Shown here piece by piece: positions 1 through 7,781 of a stretch of DNA of 64,000 bases. The stretch spans positions 62,001-126,000 of the forward strand of contig SVCU01000004.1 of the NCBI GenBank assembly GCA_015058215.1, in the 5' to 3' direction. This DNA comes from Clostridiales bacterium. GTDB taxonomy: Bacteria; Bacillota; Clostridia; Peptostreptococcales; Anaerovoracaceae. How positions within the stretch are numbered: the stretch's first letter is position 1; every line of letters starts with the position of its first letter. Both the position numbers and the translations under genes were made by a program. Under the pieces are notes generated by a model. The model had not been told where the DNA came from. It saw only the letters and a program-made list of their open reading frames with translations, and searched no databases.

Positions 1-2
1 AT

Positions 3-245
3 CCCCATATGTTCCAAATCGCCCTGCAGAAGGCGGGTCTGGAGCCGGAAGATGTGTGGTTCTGCGGCGACAATACGGAAGCGGATCTGCTGGGTTCCCA
101 CAATGCAGGGATGTTCCCCGTCTGGTACGAATGCGGTCTGGACCGCTTCTATCTCTCCGCAGATGCAGACAAAGAACCGGAGTTCGATCACATCCACATC
201 AAGGACTGGGACGAACTGAAAGACATCCTGAAAGGACTGGAATAA
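3..245 (+). CDS. HAD-superfamily hydrolase, C-terminal part (cut by window edge)
   Basis: The reading frame is already open at base 3, so this is the last 80 codons of a gene that begins outside the window. The visible part carries the HAD motif IV region, FCGDN followed by EAD and a Gly/Ala turn (GSHNAGM), which in this superfamily supplies the Mg-binding acidic residues. Members are phosphatases or phosphohydrolases of small metabolites. The N-terminal nucleophile motif (DxDxT) is not visible, so the substrate cannot be guessed. The stop codon directly abuts the ATG of the next gene, so the two are probably translated from one mRNA. Confidence 0.8.
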   Translation, partial: PHMFQIALQKAGLEPEDVWFCGDNTEADLLGSHNAGMFPVWYECGLDRFYLSADADKEPEFDHIHIKDWDELKDILKGLE

Positions 246-1565
246 ATGACCGTTTTAAGCGCGCCTCTCAACATTCGTCAGGAAAAAGAAAAAGACCATA
301 GAAACGTTGAAATTCTAATCCGTGAAGCCTTTTGGAACCATCACAATCCCGGCTGCGACGAGCATTATTTTGCCCACGTTCTTCGCACCCAGGAGGTCTT
401 TGTAAAGGAACTTTCCCTGGTGGCCGAAACCGAAGAAGGAACCCTTGCAGGCGTTGTAATGGGCACCAAAGCGGAGATCCTCTGTGACGACGATACTGTC
501 CACCCTGTGCTTTGCCTTGGCCCTCTGGCGGTCCATCCTGCCTTCCAGCGATTGGGCGTTGGTGAAGATCTCCTGAATTCCTTTGGTGAAAAGGCTTTGG
601 AATTGGGATATGATACCGTAATACTTTATGGTAACCCACTCTATTATACGAAAAAGGGGTTCCGGGACGGCAAGCGATACGGCATTCGCGAAGCCGGTGG
701 CTATCACGGTGCCCTTTTGGTCCGCGAATTGGTGCCTGGTGCCCTGAAGGGTAAGTGTGGAACCTTCCGGGAACTCTATGAATACACCCCTACCGACGAA
801 GTGGTGGCCGCTTTCGATGCCCTGTTTCCGGCCAAAGAAAAAGAATTCCGGGATTCTCAGGATGCCTTCATGCTTTCCGTGCAAACGCCCGGATATTCTG
901 TCCTCTCTTCTGCCGAAATGAAGGAAATGGAGGCCCTTTCCGATGCCAACGGCGTTTCCTACGAACAGCTGATGGAAAACGCCGGCACCGCTGCGGCGGA
1001 AGCCATTTGCCGCATGGTGAAGCAAGATGGCGTCGAGTATAAAGACATTGGGGTCAAATACCTGGCAGAAGGCCGAAAACTTCTGATTTTAGCCGGGAAA
1101 GGAAACAATGCAGGCGACGGCTTCGTCATCGCAAGACTGCTGGCAAATCGGGGATTTTCCGTACAGATCGCTCTGCTCTGCGGCACGAAATTCTCCCCTC
1201 TTGCCTCCCTGAATCTGCAGAGACTTGGAAAAATTGTGCAGCCGGAAAATCTTCCCGCTGCGATTTTCGAAGCAGATATCATTGTAGACGGCGTTTTCGG
1301 CACCGGTTTCCACGGCGCGCTTTCCCCGGATCTGCAGGAAGTCTTTGCTCTTGCCAACAAAGCATCCGCCTTACGTATCGCTTTGGACATTCCCTCCGGT
1401 ATGAACTGTGACACCGGCGAAGCCAGTGCCAATACCTTCAAAGCGGATCATACCCTCTGCTTCGGTGCCTACAAACACTGTATGCTGATGCTTCCCTGCC
1501 AGCCGTATCTCGGCCGCTGGAAATGCCTTGAAATCGGCTTAGTGGAACCGTTCATGACAGAATGA
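246..1565 (+). CDS. nnrE: GNAT acetyltransferase fused to NAD(P)H-hydrate epimerase domain
   Basis: This 439-residue protein has two domains. Residues about 1-200 are a GNAT-type N-acetyltransferase, with LAVHPAFQ then the acetyl-CoA pyrophosphate-binding turn QRLGVG at 101-106. Residues about 215-439 are a YjeF_N/NnrE domain: GKGNNAGDG at 284-292 (nucleotide and K+ binding), VDGVFGTG at 347-354 with the expected catalytic Asp, and DIPSGMNCDTG at 381-391. NnrE repairs hydrated NADH/NADPH by epimerising the R form so that the dehydratase can act. In many bacteria NnrE is fused to the dehydratase NnrD. Here NnrD is missing and the partner is an acetyltransferase. The gene starts immediately after the HAD hydrolase stop. 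The acetyl acceptor is unknown. Confidence 0.85.
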   Translation: MTVLSAPLNIRQEKEKDHRNVEILIREAFWNHHNPGCDEHYFAHVLRTQEVFVKELSLVAETEEGTLAGVVMGTKAEILCDDDTVHPVLCLGPLAVHPAFQRLGVGEDLLNSFGEKALELGYDTVILYGNPLYYTKKGFRDGKRYGIREAGGYHGALLVRELVPGALKGKCGTFRELYEYTPTDEVVAAFDALFPAKEKEFRDSQDAFMLSVQTPGYSVLSSAEMKEMEALSDANGVSYEQLMENAGTAAAEAICRMVKQDGVEYKDIGVKYLAEGRKLLILAGKGNNAGDGFVIARLLANRGFSVQIALLCGTKFSPLASLNLQRLGKIVQPENLPAAIFEADIIVDGVFGTGFHGALSPDLQEVFALANKASALRIALDIPSGMNCDTGEASANTFKADHTLCFGAYKHCMLMLPCQPYLGRWKCLEIGLVEPFMTE

Positions 1566-1602
1566 TTTTACAAACAGCATGGCAGAATGATTTTGCAAAC
1601 AG

Positions 1603-1636
1603 AAAAGAGCGCGACAATGGCTGTCACGCTCTTTTT
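1603..1636. terminator. Bidirectional rho-independent terminator
   Basis: A stem AAAAGAGCG (1603-1611) plus GACA (1613-1616) pairs with TGTC (1622-1625) plus CGCTCTTTT (1627-1635) around loop ATGGC, with one internal mismatch. It is flanked by T and A tracts and lies between the convergent nnrE-fusion and obgE genes, so it can serve both strands. Just before it, bases about 1556-1602 hold an imperfect tandem duplication of CAGAATGATTTT(G/A)CAAACAG that begins in the last codons of the upstream gene. Confidence 0.8.
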
Positions 1637-1671
1637 CTTTTGGCTATATTGTGTTTTTCCGGTTGGAAAGC

Positions 1672-2949
1672 CTATTCGTCGAAGTATTCGAATTCGTAAT
1701 CGAATACGCGGACGATGTCTTCCTCTTCCAGGCCAAGTTCCTTCATCTGATCGATGGCACCGCTGGTTTCCAGGTACTTGTACAGGTAACGCAGGGAGCC
1801 CATATCGTTGAAGTTGGTGGAGTCGAAGATCTTCTTCAACTGCTTGCCGGTGACCACATAGGCTTCGCCATCGAAGGTGACTTCCACCTTTCTGTAGTCG
1901 GGATCGGCATCGTCGAGCTCGAAATCGAAGTATTCGTATGCGGGGCCTTCGTCTTCGGGAGTTTCCTGCAGAAGCTTATAGGCAGCTGCCAGAAGCTCAT
2001 CCACACCCTGATGGATGGGAGCGGACATGGGGAATACCTGGTAGCCCTTCCCTTCCACGTAGTTCTTGAAGGTTTCATACTGTTCGTCGGTTGCCATATC
2101 CATCTTGTTGGCGGCTACGATCTGGGGCTTCTTGGCCAGGAAGGGGCTGTAGGAAGCCAGTTCAGCATTGATCTTTTCGAAATCTTCGATGGGATCTCTG
2201 CCTTCGGAACCGGAAACGTCAACGATGTGCAGCAGGATGCGGGTACGTTCCACGTGCTTCAGGAAAGCCAGACCGAGGCCTGCGCCCTGGGATGCACCTT
2301 CGATGAGGCCGGGAATATCCGCCATGACGAAACTGCTTTCATAATGCTTCACCACGCCCAGATTGGGAGTCAAAGTGGTGAAATGATAGTTTGCGATCTT
2401 GGGATCGGCGCTGGTGGAAACGGACAGCAGAGTGGATTTGCCCACATTGGGAAAACCCAGAAGACCGACATCTGCAATCAGCTTCAGCTCCAGACGGACC
2501 ACACGTTCTTTGGCAGCACCGCCTGCTTCTGCAAAGTTGGGTGCCTGACGGGTGGAAGATTTGAAATGGACGTTGCCTTTACCGCCCTTGCCGCCCTTGG
2601 CTGCCACGAAGGAATCGCCGGGGTTGACCAGGTCCTTCATGATCTTGCCGGTAGCATCGTCGATGACAACGGTGCCTGCAGGGACACGGATGATCAGGTT
2701 TTCGCCGTATTTGCCGAACTGCTTTCTGCCGCGGCCGTCTTCGCCGGGTTCGGCTTCGTATTTTCTCTTATAGCGGAAGTCCAGCAGGGTGCGCATGTTG
2801 CGGTCTGCCATAAAAATGACATCGCCGCCCTTGCCGCCGTCACCGCCGTCGGGTCCGCCTTCCGGTACAAAGGGTTCACGACGGAAGGAAACGGAACCGT
2901 TTCCGCCTTTACCGGACTTAATGGTAATTTTCGCTCTGTCTACAAACAT
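1672..2949 (-). CDS. obgE: GTPase Obg/CgtA, 50S ribosome assembly
   Basis: This 425-residue protein has the three Obg domains. The Gly-rich N-terminal Obg fold spans about 1-158, with many GG(D/K)GG turns. The G domain follows, with GFPNVGKS at 165-172, DIPG at 211-214 and NKMD as the G4 motif. A C-terminal OCT domain from about 350 ends in an acidic tail. Obg is an essential GTPase that binds the 50S subunit during assembly and links ribosome state to stress and, in Bacillus, to Spo0A phosphorelay and sporulation. It follows rplU and rpmA on the same strand, the usual Firmicute order. Length and motifs are normal. Confidence 0.97.
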   Translation of the reverse strand: MFVDRAKITIKSGKGGNGSVSFRREPFVPEGGPDGGDGGKGGDVIFMADRNMRTLLDFRYKRKYEAEPGEDGRGRKQFGKYGENLIIRVPAGTVVIDDATGKIMKDLVNPGDSFVAAKGGKGGKGNVHFKSSTRQAPNFAEAGGAAKERVVRLELKLIADVGLLGFPNVGKSTLLSVSTSADPKIANYHFTTLTPNLGVVKHYESSFVMADIPGLIEGASQGAGLGLAFLKHVERTRILLHIVDVSGSEGRDPIEDFEKINAELASYSPFLAKKPQIVAANKMDMATDEQYETFKNYVEGKGYQVFPMSAPIHQGVDELLAAAYKLLQETPEDEGPAYEYFDFELDDADPDYRKVEVTFDGEAYVVTGKQLKKIFDSTNFNDMGSLRYLYKYLETSGAIDQMKELGLEEEDIVRVFDYEFEYFDE

Positions 2950-3066
2950 GGAATGCCTCCGTACCTGTGTCTGCGCTGCCGCAGACTTTGGATCTGCTGC
3001 TTTGCAAGCAGACCTGTGGGATAAAAAATAGGCTGTCTCGATGTGAAACAGCCCATTCTTCGAATC

Positions 3067-3327
3067 TTATGCTTCCTGGGAATAGACGCTGACTTTCTTT
3101 CTGTCTTTGCCCATTCTTTCGAACTTTACTGCGCCGTCGATCTTTGCGAACAGAGTATCGTCGCCGCCGATGCCAACGTTGTTGCCGGGATGGAACTTGG
3201 TGCCTCTCTGTCTTACCAGAATGCTGCCTGCGCTCACAAACTGACCGTCAGCTCTCTTAATTCCAAGGCGTTTCGACTCACTGTCGCGACCGTTTTTGGA
3301 ACTACCTACACCCTTCTTAGATGCCAT
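3067..3327 (-). CDS. rpmA: 50S ribosomal protein L27, without N-terminal prosequence
   Basis: This 86-residue protein begins [16 protein letters not shown], the mature L27 N terminus that reaches toward the peptidyl-transferase centre. In most Firmicutes L27 is made with about nine extra N-terminal residues that are removed by the protease Prp, encoded between rplU and rpmA. Here GGAGGTG lies 8 bases before the ATG and the rplU stop is only 18 bases upstream, so there is room for neither a prosequence nor prp. The rest of the protein ([15 protein letters not shown]) is typical. It is co-transcribed with rplU and obgE. Confidence 0.96.
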   Translation of the reverse strand: MASKKGVGSSKNGRDSESKRLGIKRADGQFVSAGSILVRQRGTKFHPGNNVGIGGDDTLFAKIDGAVKFERMGKDRKKVSVYSQEA

Positions 3328-3345
3328 GTCGAATACACCTCCTTA

Positions 3346-3720
3346 TTATTCGTTAACTGCTTCGGTAGCAACTTCGGGAGCTGCTTCCTTCTTTGCTCTG
3401 GGCTTACGTGCTGCCTTTACGGATTCGATCTTCAGCATGGTGTAAGGCTGTCTGTGACCCTGCTTCTTGCGATAGTCCTTCTTAGCCTTGAACTTGAAGA
3501 TGATGACCTTGTCAGCTTTGCCATTTTCAACTACGGTAGCCTGTACCTTAGCGCCTTCGATGTAAGGAGCGCCAACGGTGCACTTTTCGCCATCGGACAG
3601 AACCAGAACTTTGTCCAGAACTACCTTAGCGCCGGCTTCCACATTGAGCTTTTCTACGGTAATGACGTCGCCCTCCTGGACTCTGTACTGCTTACCGCCA
3701 GTTTCTACTACTGCGTACAT
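3346..3720 (-). CDS. rplU: 50S ribosomal protein L21
   Basis: The 124-residue product begins [14 protein letters not shown], the classic L21 N terminus. This start was chosen because GGAGGAAAAAATATC precedes its ATG, whereas a longer open frame upstream has no such site. L21 binds 23S rRNA next to L20. The C-terminal 20 residues are a Lys/Arg then Ala/Glu-rich extension ([15 protein letters not shown]) beyond the core. It is the first gene of rplU-rpmA-obgE and is driven by the promoter at 3813-3841. Confidence 0.96.
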   Translation of the reverse strand: MYAVVETGGKQYRVQEGDVITVEKLNVEAGAKVVLDKVLVLSDGEKCTVGAPYIEGAKVQATVVENGKADKVIIFKFKAKKDYRKKQGHRQPYTMLKIESVKAARKPRAKKEAAPEVATEAVNE

Positions 3721-3812
3721 GATATTTTTTCCTCCTCTAACCAGTCTCGCCATCAAAGGTGGTGCTGTTTGGGCACACTTAAAAAACCTGCTCTGAGCGG
3801 CTCAACACATGA
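3721..3812 (-). promoter_or_regulatory. 5' leader of rplU, possible L21 leader RNA
   Basis: About 90 bases of untranslated leader separate the predicted start point from the rplU ATG. L21 operon leaders in Firmicutes are a known autoregulatory RNA class (Rfam L21 leader). I could not confirm the consensus secondary structure by eye, so this is a positional inference only. Confidence 0.3.
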
Positions 3813-3841
3813 AAGATACCATAGTCAAGGGGGAATGTCAA
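3813..3841 (-). promoter_or_regulatory. Sigma-A promoter of rplU-rpmA-obgE
   Basis: On the minus strand TTGACA (3836-3841) and TATCTT (3813-3818) are separated by exactly 17 bases. Confidence 0.7.
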
Positions 3842-3868
3842 GAAATTTTTAATCCGGAAACGATTTTT

Positions 3869-4660
3869 TTAAAGACTGTCTTTTATTGCTTTTGTGGCGA
3901 AAAATGTGGGTACGCCGTGGTCGTGCAGATTGCCGTCTCCGCTGGTGTCCTGATAGATATCCAAAAGGCGGAACCCGGCTCGCAGCTGCCCTCCCACTTC
4001 TTCTTCAATGGTGTGGGAAAACTGGATGCCCCAGTGTTCACGGGTGCAGAGGTCGTATAGTTCCGGATCTTTCAGCGGATTGAAGGGAAGTTTGAAGATC
4101 ATCTTGTCTTCAGCCTCGTTGAAGGCGTAGGAAACGCCGTTGTCGAAGCCGACCAGCAGGATGCCGCCCTTTTTCAGAACGCGGTAGCATTCCTTCCAGA
4201 TGGGATCCAGGTTTTCCACGTAGCAATTGGACACGGGATGAAAGATCAGATCGAAGGTTTCGTCGGCAAAAGGCAGCGGTTTTGTCATATCTGCCCGAAT
4301 GCTTTCAATGGAATACCCTTCCCGTTTGGCCACCATTTTTTCGCTTTCCAGCTGTTTTTTGGAGTAATCCAGTACGGTGCAGTTTGCGCCCAAAGCCGCA
4401 AAAATAGGCATTTGCTGGCCGCCGCCGGAAGCGAGGCCCAGAACCTTGGCACCTCTCATATTGGGAAACCAATCCTTGGGAACGGGTTTTGTGGGGGTCA
4501 AAAGGACGCTCCACTCCCCTTTCTCTGCCTTTTGATAGGTTTCACGATCGATGGGACGGCTCCAGATCCAGCCTTCTTCCGCCCAGGAATCAAAGGTTTT
4601 GGCGTTGATCTCGGTATAGACCTCAGCCGGGTCTTTTTTACGTTTCAAAAAGTCAAACAT
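3869..4660 (-). CDS. Class I SAM-dependent methyltransferase
   Basis: This 263-residue protein shows a methyltransferase motif I of the form LGLASGGGQQ, the acidic end of beta2 (VLDYS) and a motif IV region (FHPVSNCYV) in which the usual Asp/Asn-Pro-Pro is not present. This is the Methyltransf_11/25 type that acts on small molecules or proteins, and the substrate is not inferable. Its ATG lies inside the end of the upstream GNAT-GNAT-Nudix gene (8-base overlap), so translation is probably coupled. A possible role with that neighbour is unknown. Confidence 0.8.
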   Translation of the reverse strand: MFDFLKRKKDPAEVYTEINAKTFDSWAEEGWIWSRPIDRETYQKAEKGEWSVLLTPTKPVPKDWFPNMRGAKVLGLASGGGQQMPIFAALGANCTVLDYSKKQLESEKMVAKREGYSIESIRADMTKPLPFADETFDLIFHPVSNCYVENLDPIWKECYRVLKKGGILLVGFDNGVSYAFNEAEDKMIFKLPFNPLKDPELYDLCTREHWGIQFSHTIEEEVGGQLRAGFRLLDIYQDTSGDGNLHDHGVPTFFATKAIKDSL

Positions 4661-6446
4661 GATATTCTCTCAGTTTTGCGTTGAGTTTGCTGTAGATCCG
4701 CTGGCGGAACCAGGGCTCTGCGGATGCGGTCACGGCTTCATCCAGGGGGTACCAGGCAACGCCGCTGTTTTCATCTGCCTTACAATAAATATTTTCGGTT
4801 TCGTCGACTTCCAACAGGTATGTGACATTGAAATGCAGGTGGGAGGGTACGTAATCCCCCTTCTTTTCATGACCTTCAACTGTTAGAATTTCAATGGAAA
4901 AGATGTTTTCATCCAGAGGAATTACAGCCTTTACGCCGCTCTCTTCTTTTACCTCCCGGATGGCTACGGAAAGCAGATCCCGTTCCCCGTCGGCATGACC
5001 GCCCAGCCAGGACCAGGAATCATAAATGTTATGATAGGCCATCAGGGCCTTGGTCCGGTCTTTGTTTACGGTCCAGGCGGAAGCGGTAAGATGGACTTTC
5101 CGGTTCTCACGGCTGAAAATATCCGCATCCCCTGTTCTCGCACTGTTTTCGATCAGGCGGATGAACTCTTCCTGATCCAGCTCCTCCTGACGGTTCCAGG
5201 GCTTGTAGGCTTTGATCTGCTGCAAAAGCTTTCGTTCGGCGGTAAGATTCTCCCATAGTTCAGCAGGATTTCCCTTGGCTGCCAATGATGCTTCCCATGC
5301 TGCAAAATACTGATCTGCAGTAAGAACGCGTATTGCTGTATCGCAGATCCCCTGATTGTTCGTATCCCCTTCTTTTCGGACCTGCTGCAGCTTCAGACCG
5401 CACTTTTCCATCACCTGACCGGAATGAGGGTTATTAACATCGTACCGGGCCTCGATGCGGTTAAAACCGCACTGTTCCAACAGGAAAGCGATCACCGCCT
5501 GCAGGGTTTCGGTCATGATGCCCTGGTTCCAGAAGGAACGTCCCAGGCAGTAGCCGATTTCGGCGACGGCAGTGTTTTCTTCAATGCGAACGACGGAAAT
5601 ATTCCCTATGGGTTCATCTCCTGTGGTTTCCGGCAGGATGCCGCTGCTCTTCTGCGGAACGATGGCCCAGCTGTAGTAGTCTTTTTCTGTGTAATGCGGG
5701 ATCCAGTCCTTCAGGACATAGTCAGAAACCTCGGCGGAAACATGGGCCGGCCAGGTCAGGTATTTGGTAACTTCGGGATCGCTTGCCCAGTTTCGGAACA
5801 TGGGATCCGCATCTTCTGCCACAAAAGGACGCAGAACAAGGCGTTTGGTCTGCAAAACTTTCGTTCCCAGATGCTGCGGCATAGACTTTGGAAGATCCGT
5901 TAAAGTGCGCCAGCCGGTGGTTTCCTGTTCAAAGGAAGGCCAGGCCGGGTTCTGGAAGGGCCATACCTGGGCGACCCAATTCTTCACAACGCGGTAAAGC
6001 TTTTGGTCGGTTTCGTCGCAGTCCGTCCACAGGGTAATGGCCGCATCGTAGGCGGTGCAGCAGGAAGCGTCTCTCTTTGCATTTACCTCCGCACATGCGG
6101 CTTGTTTGCCCGCCGAAGGATCTGCAGCCACCGGATCGATGTATACGCAGCCAAGACACTTGCTTTTATCCGGAGTGAGGACCGTATAAGCAAAGCCGCG
6201 GCGCTGCTCAAACTGTTTTTGGTGCATGAAAAGATCGCTGCGATCTTCTTCGAATGTAAGGTTGCCGTTGGGCCAGGCGTCAGGATCGGTGATCCGGTAT
6301 CGCTGAGCAATGTGGCTGCGGCAGCGAAGAACGGCTTCAAGATCCAGCCGGGTATGCTGCGGAGTCAGTTTTTCCAGCAGAAAACCCTCTGCTTCGTATT
6401 GCAGAGGAACTGTAAATGCAGTTGGAACAAAAGGTTTCTGCGCCAT
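4653..6446 (-). CDS. Three-domain protein: GNAT-like, RimJ/RimL-type GNAT, Nudix hydrolase
   Basis: The 597-residue product starts at MAQKPFVP because AGGAGGTGTCCCTG precedes that ATG. The first about 180 residues look like a divergent GNAT domain (a FLLEKLTPQ... opening and a LGCVYIDPVA strand). A second GNAT of the RimJ/RimL class follows, with LQTKRLVLRPF, IGYCLGRSFWNQGIM and VMEKCGL. The last about 190 residues are a Nudix hydrolase with GGHADGE then REVKEESGV. In that Nudix box the first conserved Glu position is Arg, a variation I recall from this Nudix subgroup. The combination suggests acylation plus hydrolysis of an activated nucleotide, but no substrate can be named. Confidence 0.8.
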   Translation of the reverse strand: MAQKPFVPTAFTVPLQYEAEGFLLEKLTPQHTRLDLEAVLRCRSHIAQRYRITDPDAWPNGNLTFEEDRSDLFMHQKQFEQRRGFAYTVLTPDKSKCLGCVYIDPVAADPSAGKQAACAEVNAKRDASCCTAYDAAITLWTDCDETDQKLYRVVKNWVAQVWPFQNPAWPSFEQETTGWRTLTDLPKSMPQHLGTKVLQTKRLVLRPFVAEDADPMFRNWASDPEVTKYLTWPAHVSAEVSDYVLKDWIPHYTEKDYYSWAIVPQKSSGILPETTGDEPIGNISVVRIEENTAVAEIGYCLGRSFWNQGIMTETLQAVIAFLLEQCGFNRIEARYDVNNPHSGQVMEKCGLKLQQVRKEGDTNNQGICDTAIRVLTADQYFAAWEASLAAKGNPAELWENLTAERKLLQQIKAYKPWNRQEELDQEEFIRLIENSARTGDADIFSRENRKVHLTASAWTVNKDRTKALMAYHNIYDSWSWLGGHADGERDLLSVAIREVKEESGVKAVIPLDENIFSIEILTVEGHEKKGDYVPSHLHFNVTYLLEVDETENIYCKADENSGVAWYPLDEAVTASAEPWFRQRIYSKLNAKLREYHV

Positions 6447-6500
6447 CAGGGACACCTCCTTTTCTAAATTATGTGGATGATCCATTTTACCATGGACAGA

Positions 6501-6550
6501 AAAAAAAGAAAAGCGGCGCAAGGCCGGAAATTCCAGCCTGTACGCCGCTT
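6501..6550 (-). terminator. Terminator of recA
   Basis: AAGCGGCG (6511-6518) pairs with CGCCGCTT (6543-6550), and inner pairs AGGC/GCCT extend the stem. A run of A at 6501-6510 becomes the U tract on the minus-strand transcript leaving recA. Confidence 0.85.
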
Positions 6551-6565
6551 ACAGTTTCTAATGAT

Positions 6566-7615
6566 TTATTCCAGAATGACACCATCTTCATCGACAGCGA
6601 CATCCTTCTTGGCAGGGCCAAGGTTCTTTTTCAGTTCGGCTTCCAGTTCTGCGATGATTTCGGGATGGGCTTCCAGGAAGAGTTTTACGTTTTCTCTGCC
6701 CTGGCCGATGCGTTCACCCTTGTAGCTGTACCAGGCACCGGCCTTATCCAGAAGACGGGCTTCTACGGCGCAGTCCAGAATATCGCCGGCCTTGGAAATG
6801 CCTTTGCCGTACATGATGTCGAATTCGGTCTGCTTGAAAGGAGGTGCAACTTTGTTCTTTACGATCTTGACTCTGGTACGGTTGCCGATGACGGAATCTC
6901 CTACCTTGATGCTTTCCACGCGGCGTACGTCGAAACGCATGGTGGAGTAGAACTTCAGAGCGCGGCCGCCGGTGGTGGTTTCGGGGTTGCCGAACATGAT
7001 ACCCACCTTTTCACGGAGCTGGTTGATGAAAATACAGGCGGTATTGGATTTATTGATGACACCGGTGAGCTTTCGCAGGGCCTGGGACATCAGTCTGGCC
7101 TGCAGACCCACATGAGAATCGCCCATTTCGCCCTGGATTTCAGCTCTGGGGACCAGTGCGGCAACGGAGTCGATGACTACGATATCGATGGCACCGCTGC
7201 GGACCAGCATTTCGCAGATCTCCAGTGCGTCTTCACCGGTATCGGGCTGGGAGACCAGAAGTTCGTCAACGTCTACGCCCAGTTTGCCGGCGTATTCGGG
7301 ATCCAGTGCGTGTTCTGCGTCGATGAATGCGGCTTTGCCGCCGGTCTTCTGCACTTCTGCTACCATGTGCAGGGCCAGGGTGGTTTTACCGGAGGATTCA
7401 GGTCCGTAGATTTCTACGATTCTGCCCTTGGGGATACCGCCGATACCGGTGGCGATATCGAGGCTGACGGAACCGGTGGAAATGGCTTCGATGCTGAGTG
7501 CAGCACCTTCGCTGCCCAGTTTCATCACAGCGCCCTTGCCGTATTTCTTTTCGATCTGCAGCATGGCTGCCTGCAATGCTTTTTCTTTTTCAATATTGGT
7601 AGTATTCGTAGACAC
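6566..7615 (-). CDS. recA: Recombinase RecA
   Basis: This 349-residue protein is RecA: Walker [10 protein letters not shown], the Walker B-like strand [15 protein letters not shown], the FINQLREK L2 segment and an acidic C-terminal tail. RecA forms filaments on single-stranded DNA, drives strand exchange and triggers LexA autocleavage in the SOS response. The start codon is GTG, read with AAGGAGGATCATC in front. It is monocistronic, with its own terminator, two promoters and a LexA box. Length is typical for the family. Confidence 0.98.
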   Translation of the reverse strand: MSTNTTNIEKEKALQAAMLQIEKKYGKGAVMKLGSEGAALSIEAISTGSVSLDIATGIGGIPKGRIVEIYGPESSGKTTLALHMVAEVQKTGGKAAFIDAEHALDPEYAGKLGVDVDELLVSQPDTGEDALEICEMLVRSGAIDIVVIDSVAALVPRAEIQGEMGDSHVGLQARLMSQALRKLTGVINKSNTACIFINQLREKVGIMFGNPETTTGGRALKFYSTMRFDVRRVESIKVGDSVIGNRTRVKIVKNKVAPPFKQTEFDIMYGKGISKAGDILDCAVEARLLDKAGAWYSYKGERIGQGRENVKLFLEAHPEIIAELEAELKKNLGPAKKDVAVDEDGVILE

Positions 7616-7638
7616 GATGATCCTCCTTATACAAGCGC

Positions 7639-7650
7639 GAACATTTGTTC
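7639..7650 (-). promoter_or_regulatory. LexA (SOS) box of recA
   Basis: GAACATTTGTTC has perfect GAAC/GTTC arms around four bases. This matches the Gram-positive LexA/DinR consensus (CGAAC-N4-GTTCG) and lies just downstream of the proximal -10, where repressor binding would block initiation. Confidence 0.85.
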
Positions 7651-7657
7651 TGCACCT

Positions 7658-7686
7658 ATCATACCTTGAAAATCGCCTTTGGTCAA
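7658..7686 (-). promoter_or_regulatory. Proximal recA promoter
   Basis: On the minus strand TTGACC (7681-7686) and TATGAT (7658-7663) are separated by 17 bases. The LexA box starts 7 bases downstream of the -10. Confidence 0.8.
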
Positions 7687-7706
7687 GAGGTTTTTCGGAT
7701 GAATTT

Positions 7707-7736
7707 AGAATACCATGAACTGGTAATATTTGTCAA
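7707..7736 (-). promoter_or_regulatory. Possible distal recA promoter
   Basis: On the minus strand TTGACA (7731-7736) and TATTCT (7707-7712) are separated by 18 bases. It lies upstream of the LexA-controlled promoter and could give a basal transcript. Confidence 0.45.
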
Positions 7737-7781
7737 ATAGTTTTAGCCTTCCAAAGGATCGTTCAAAACCGGATAATCCCG

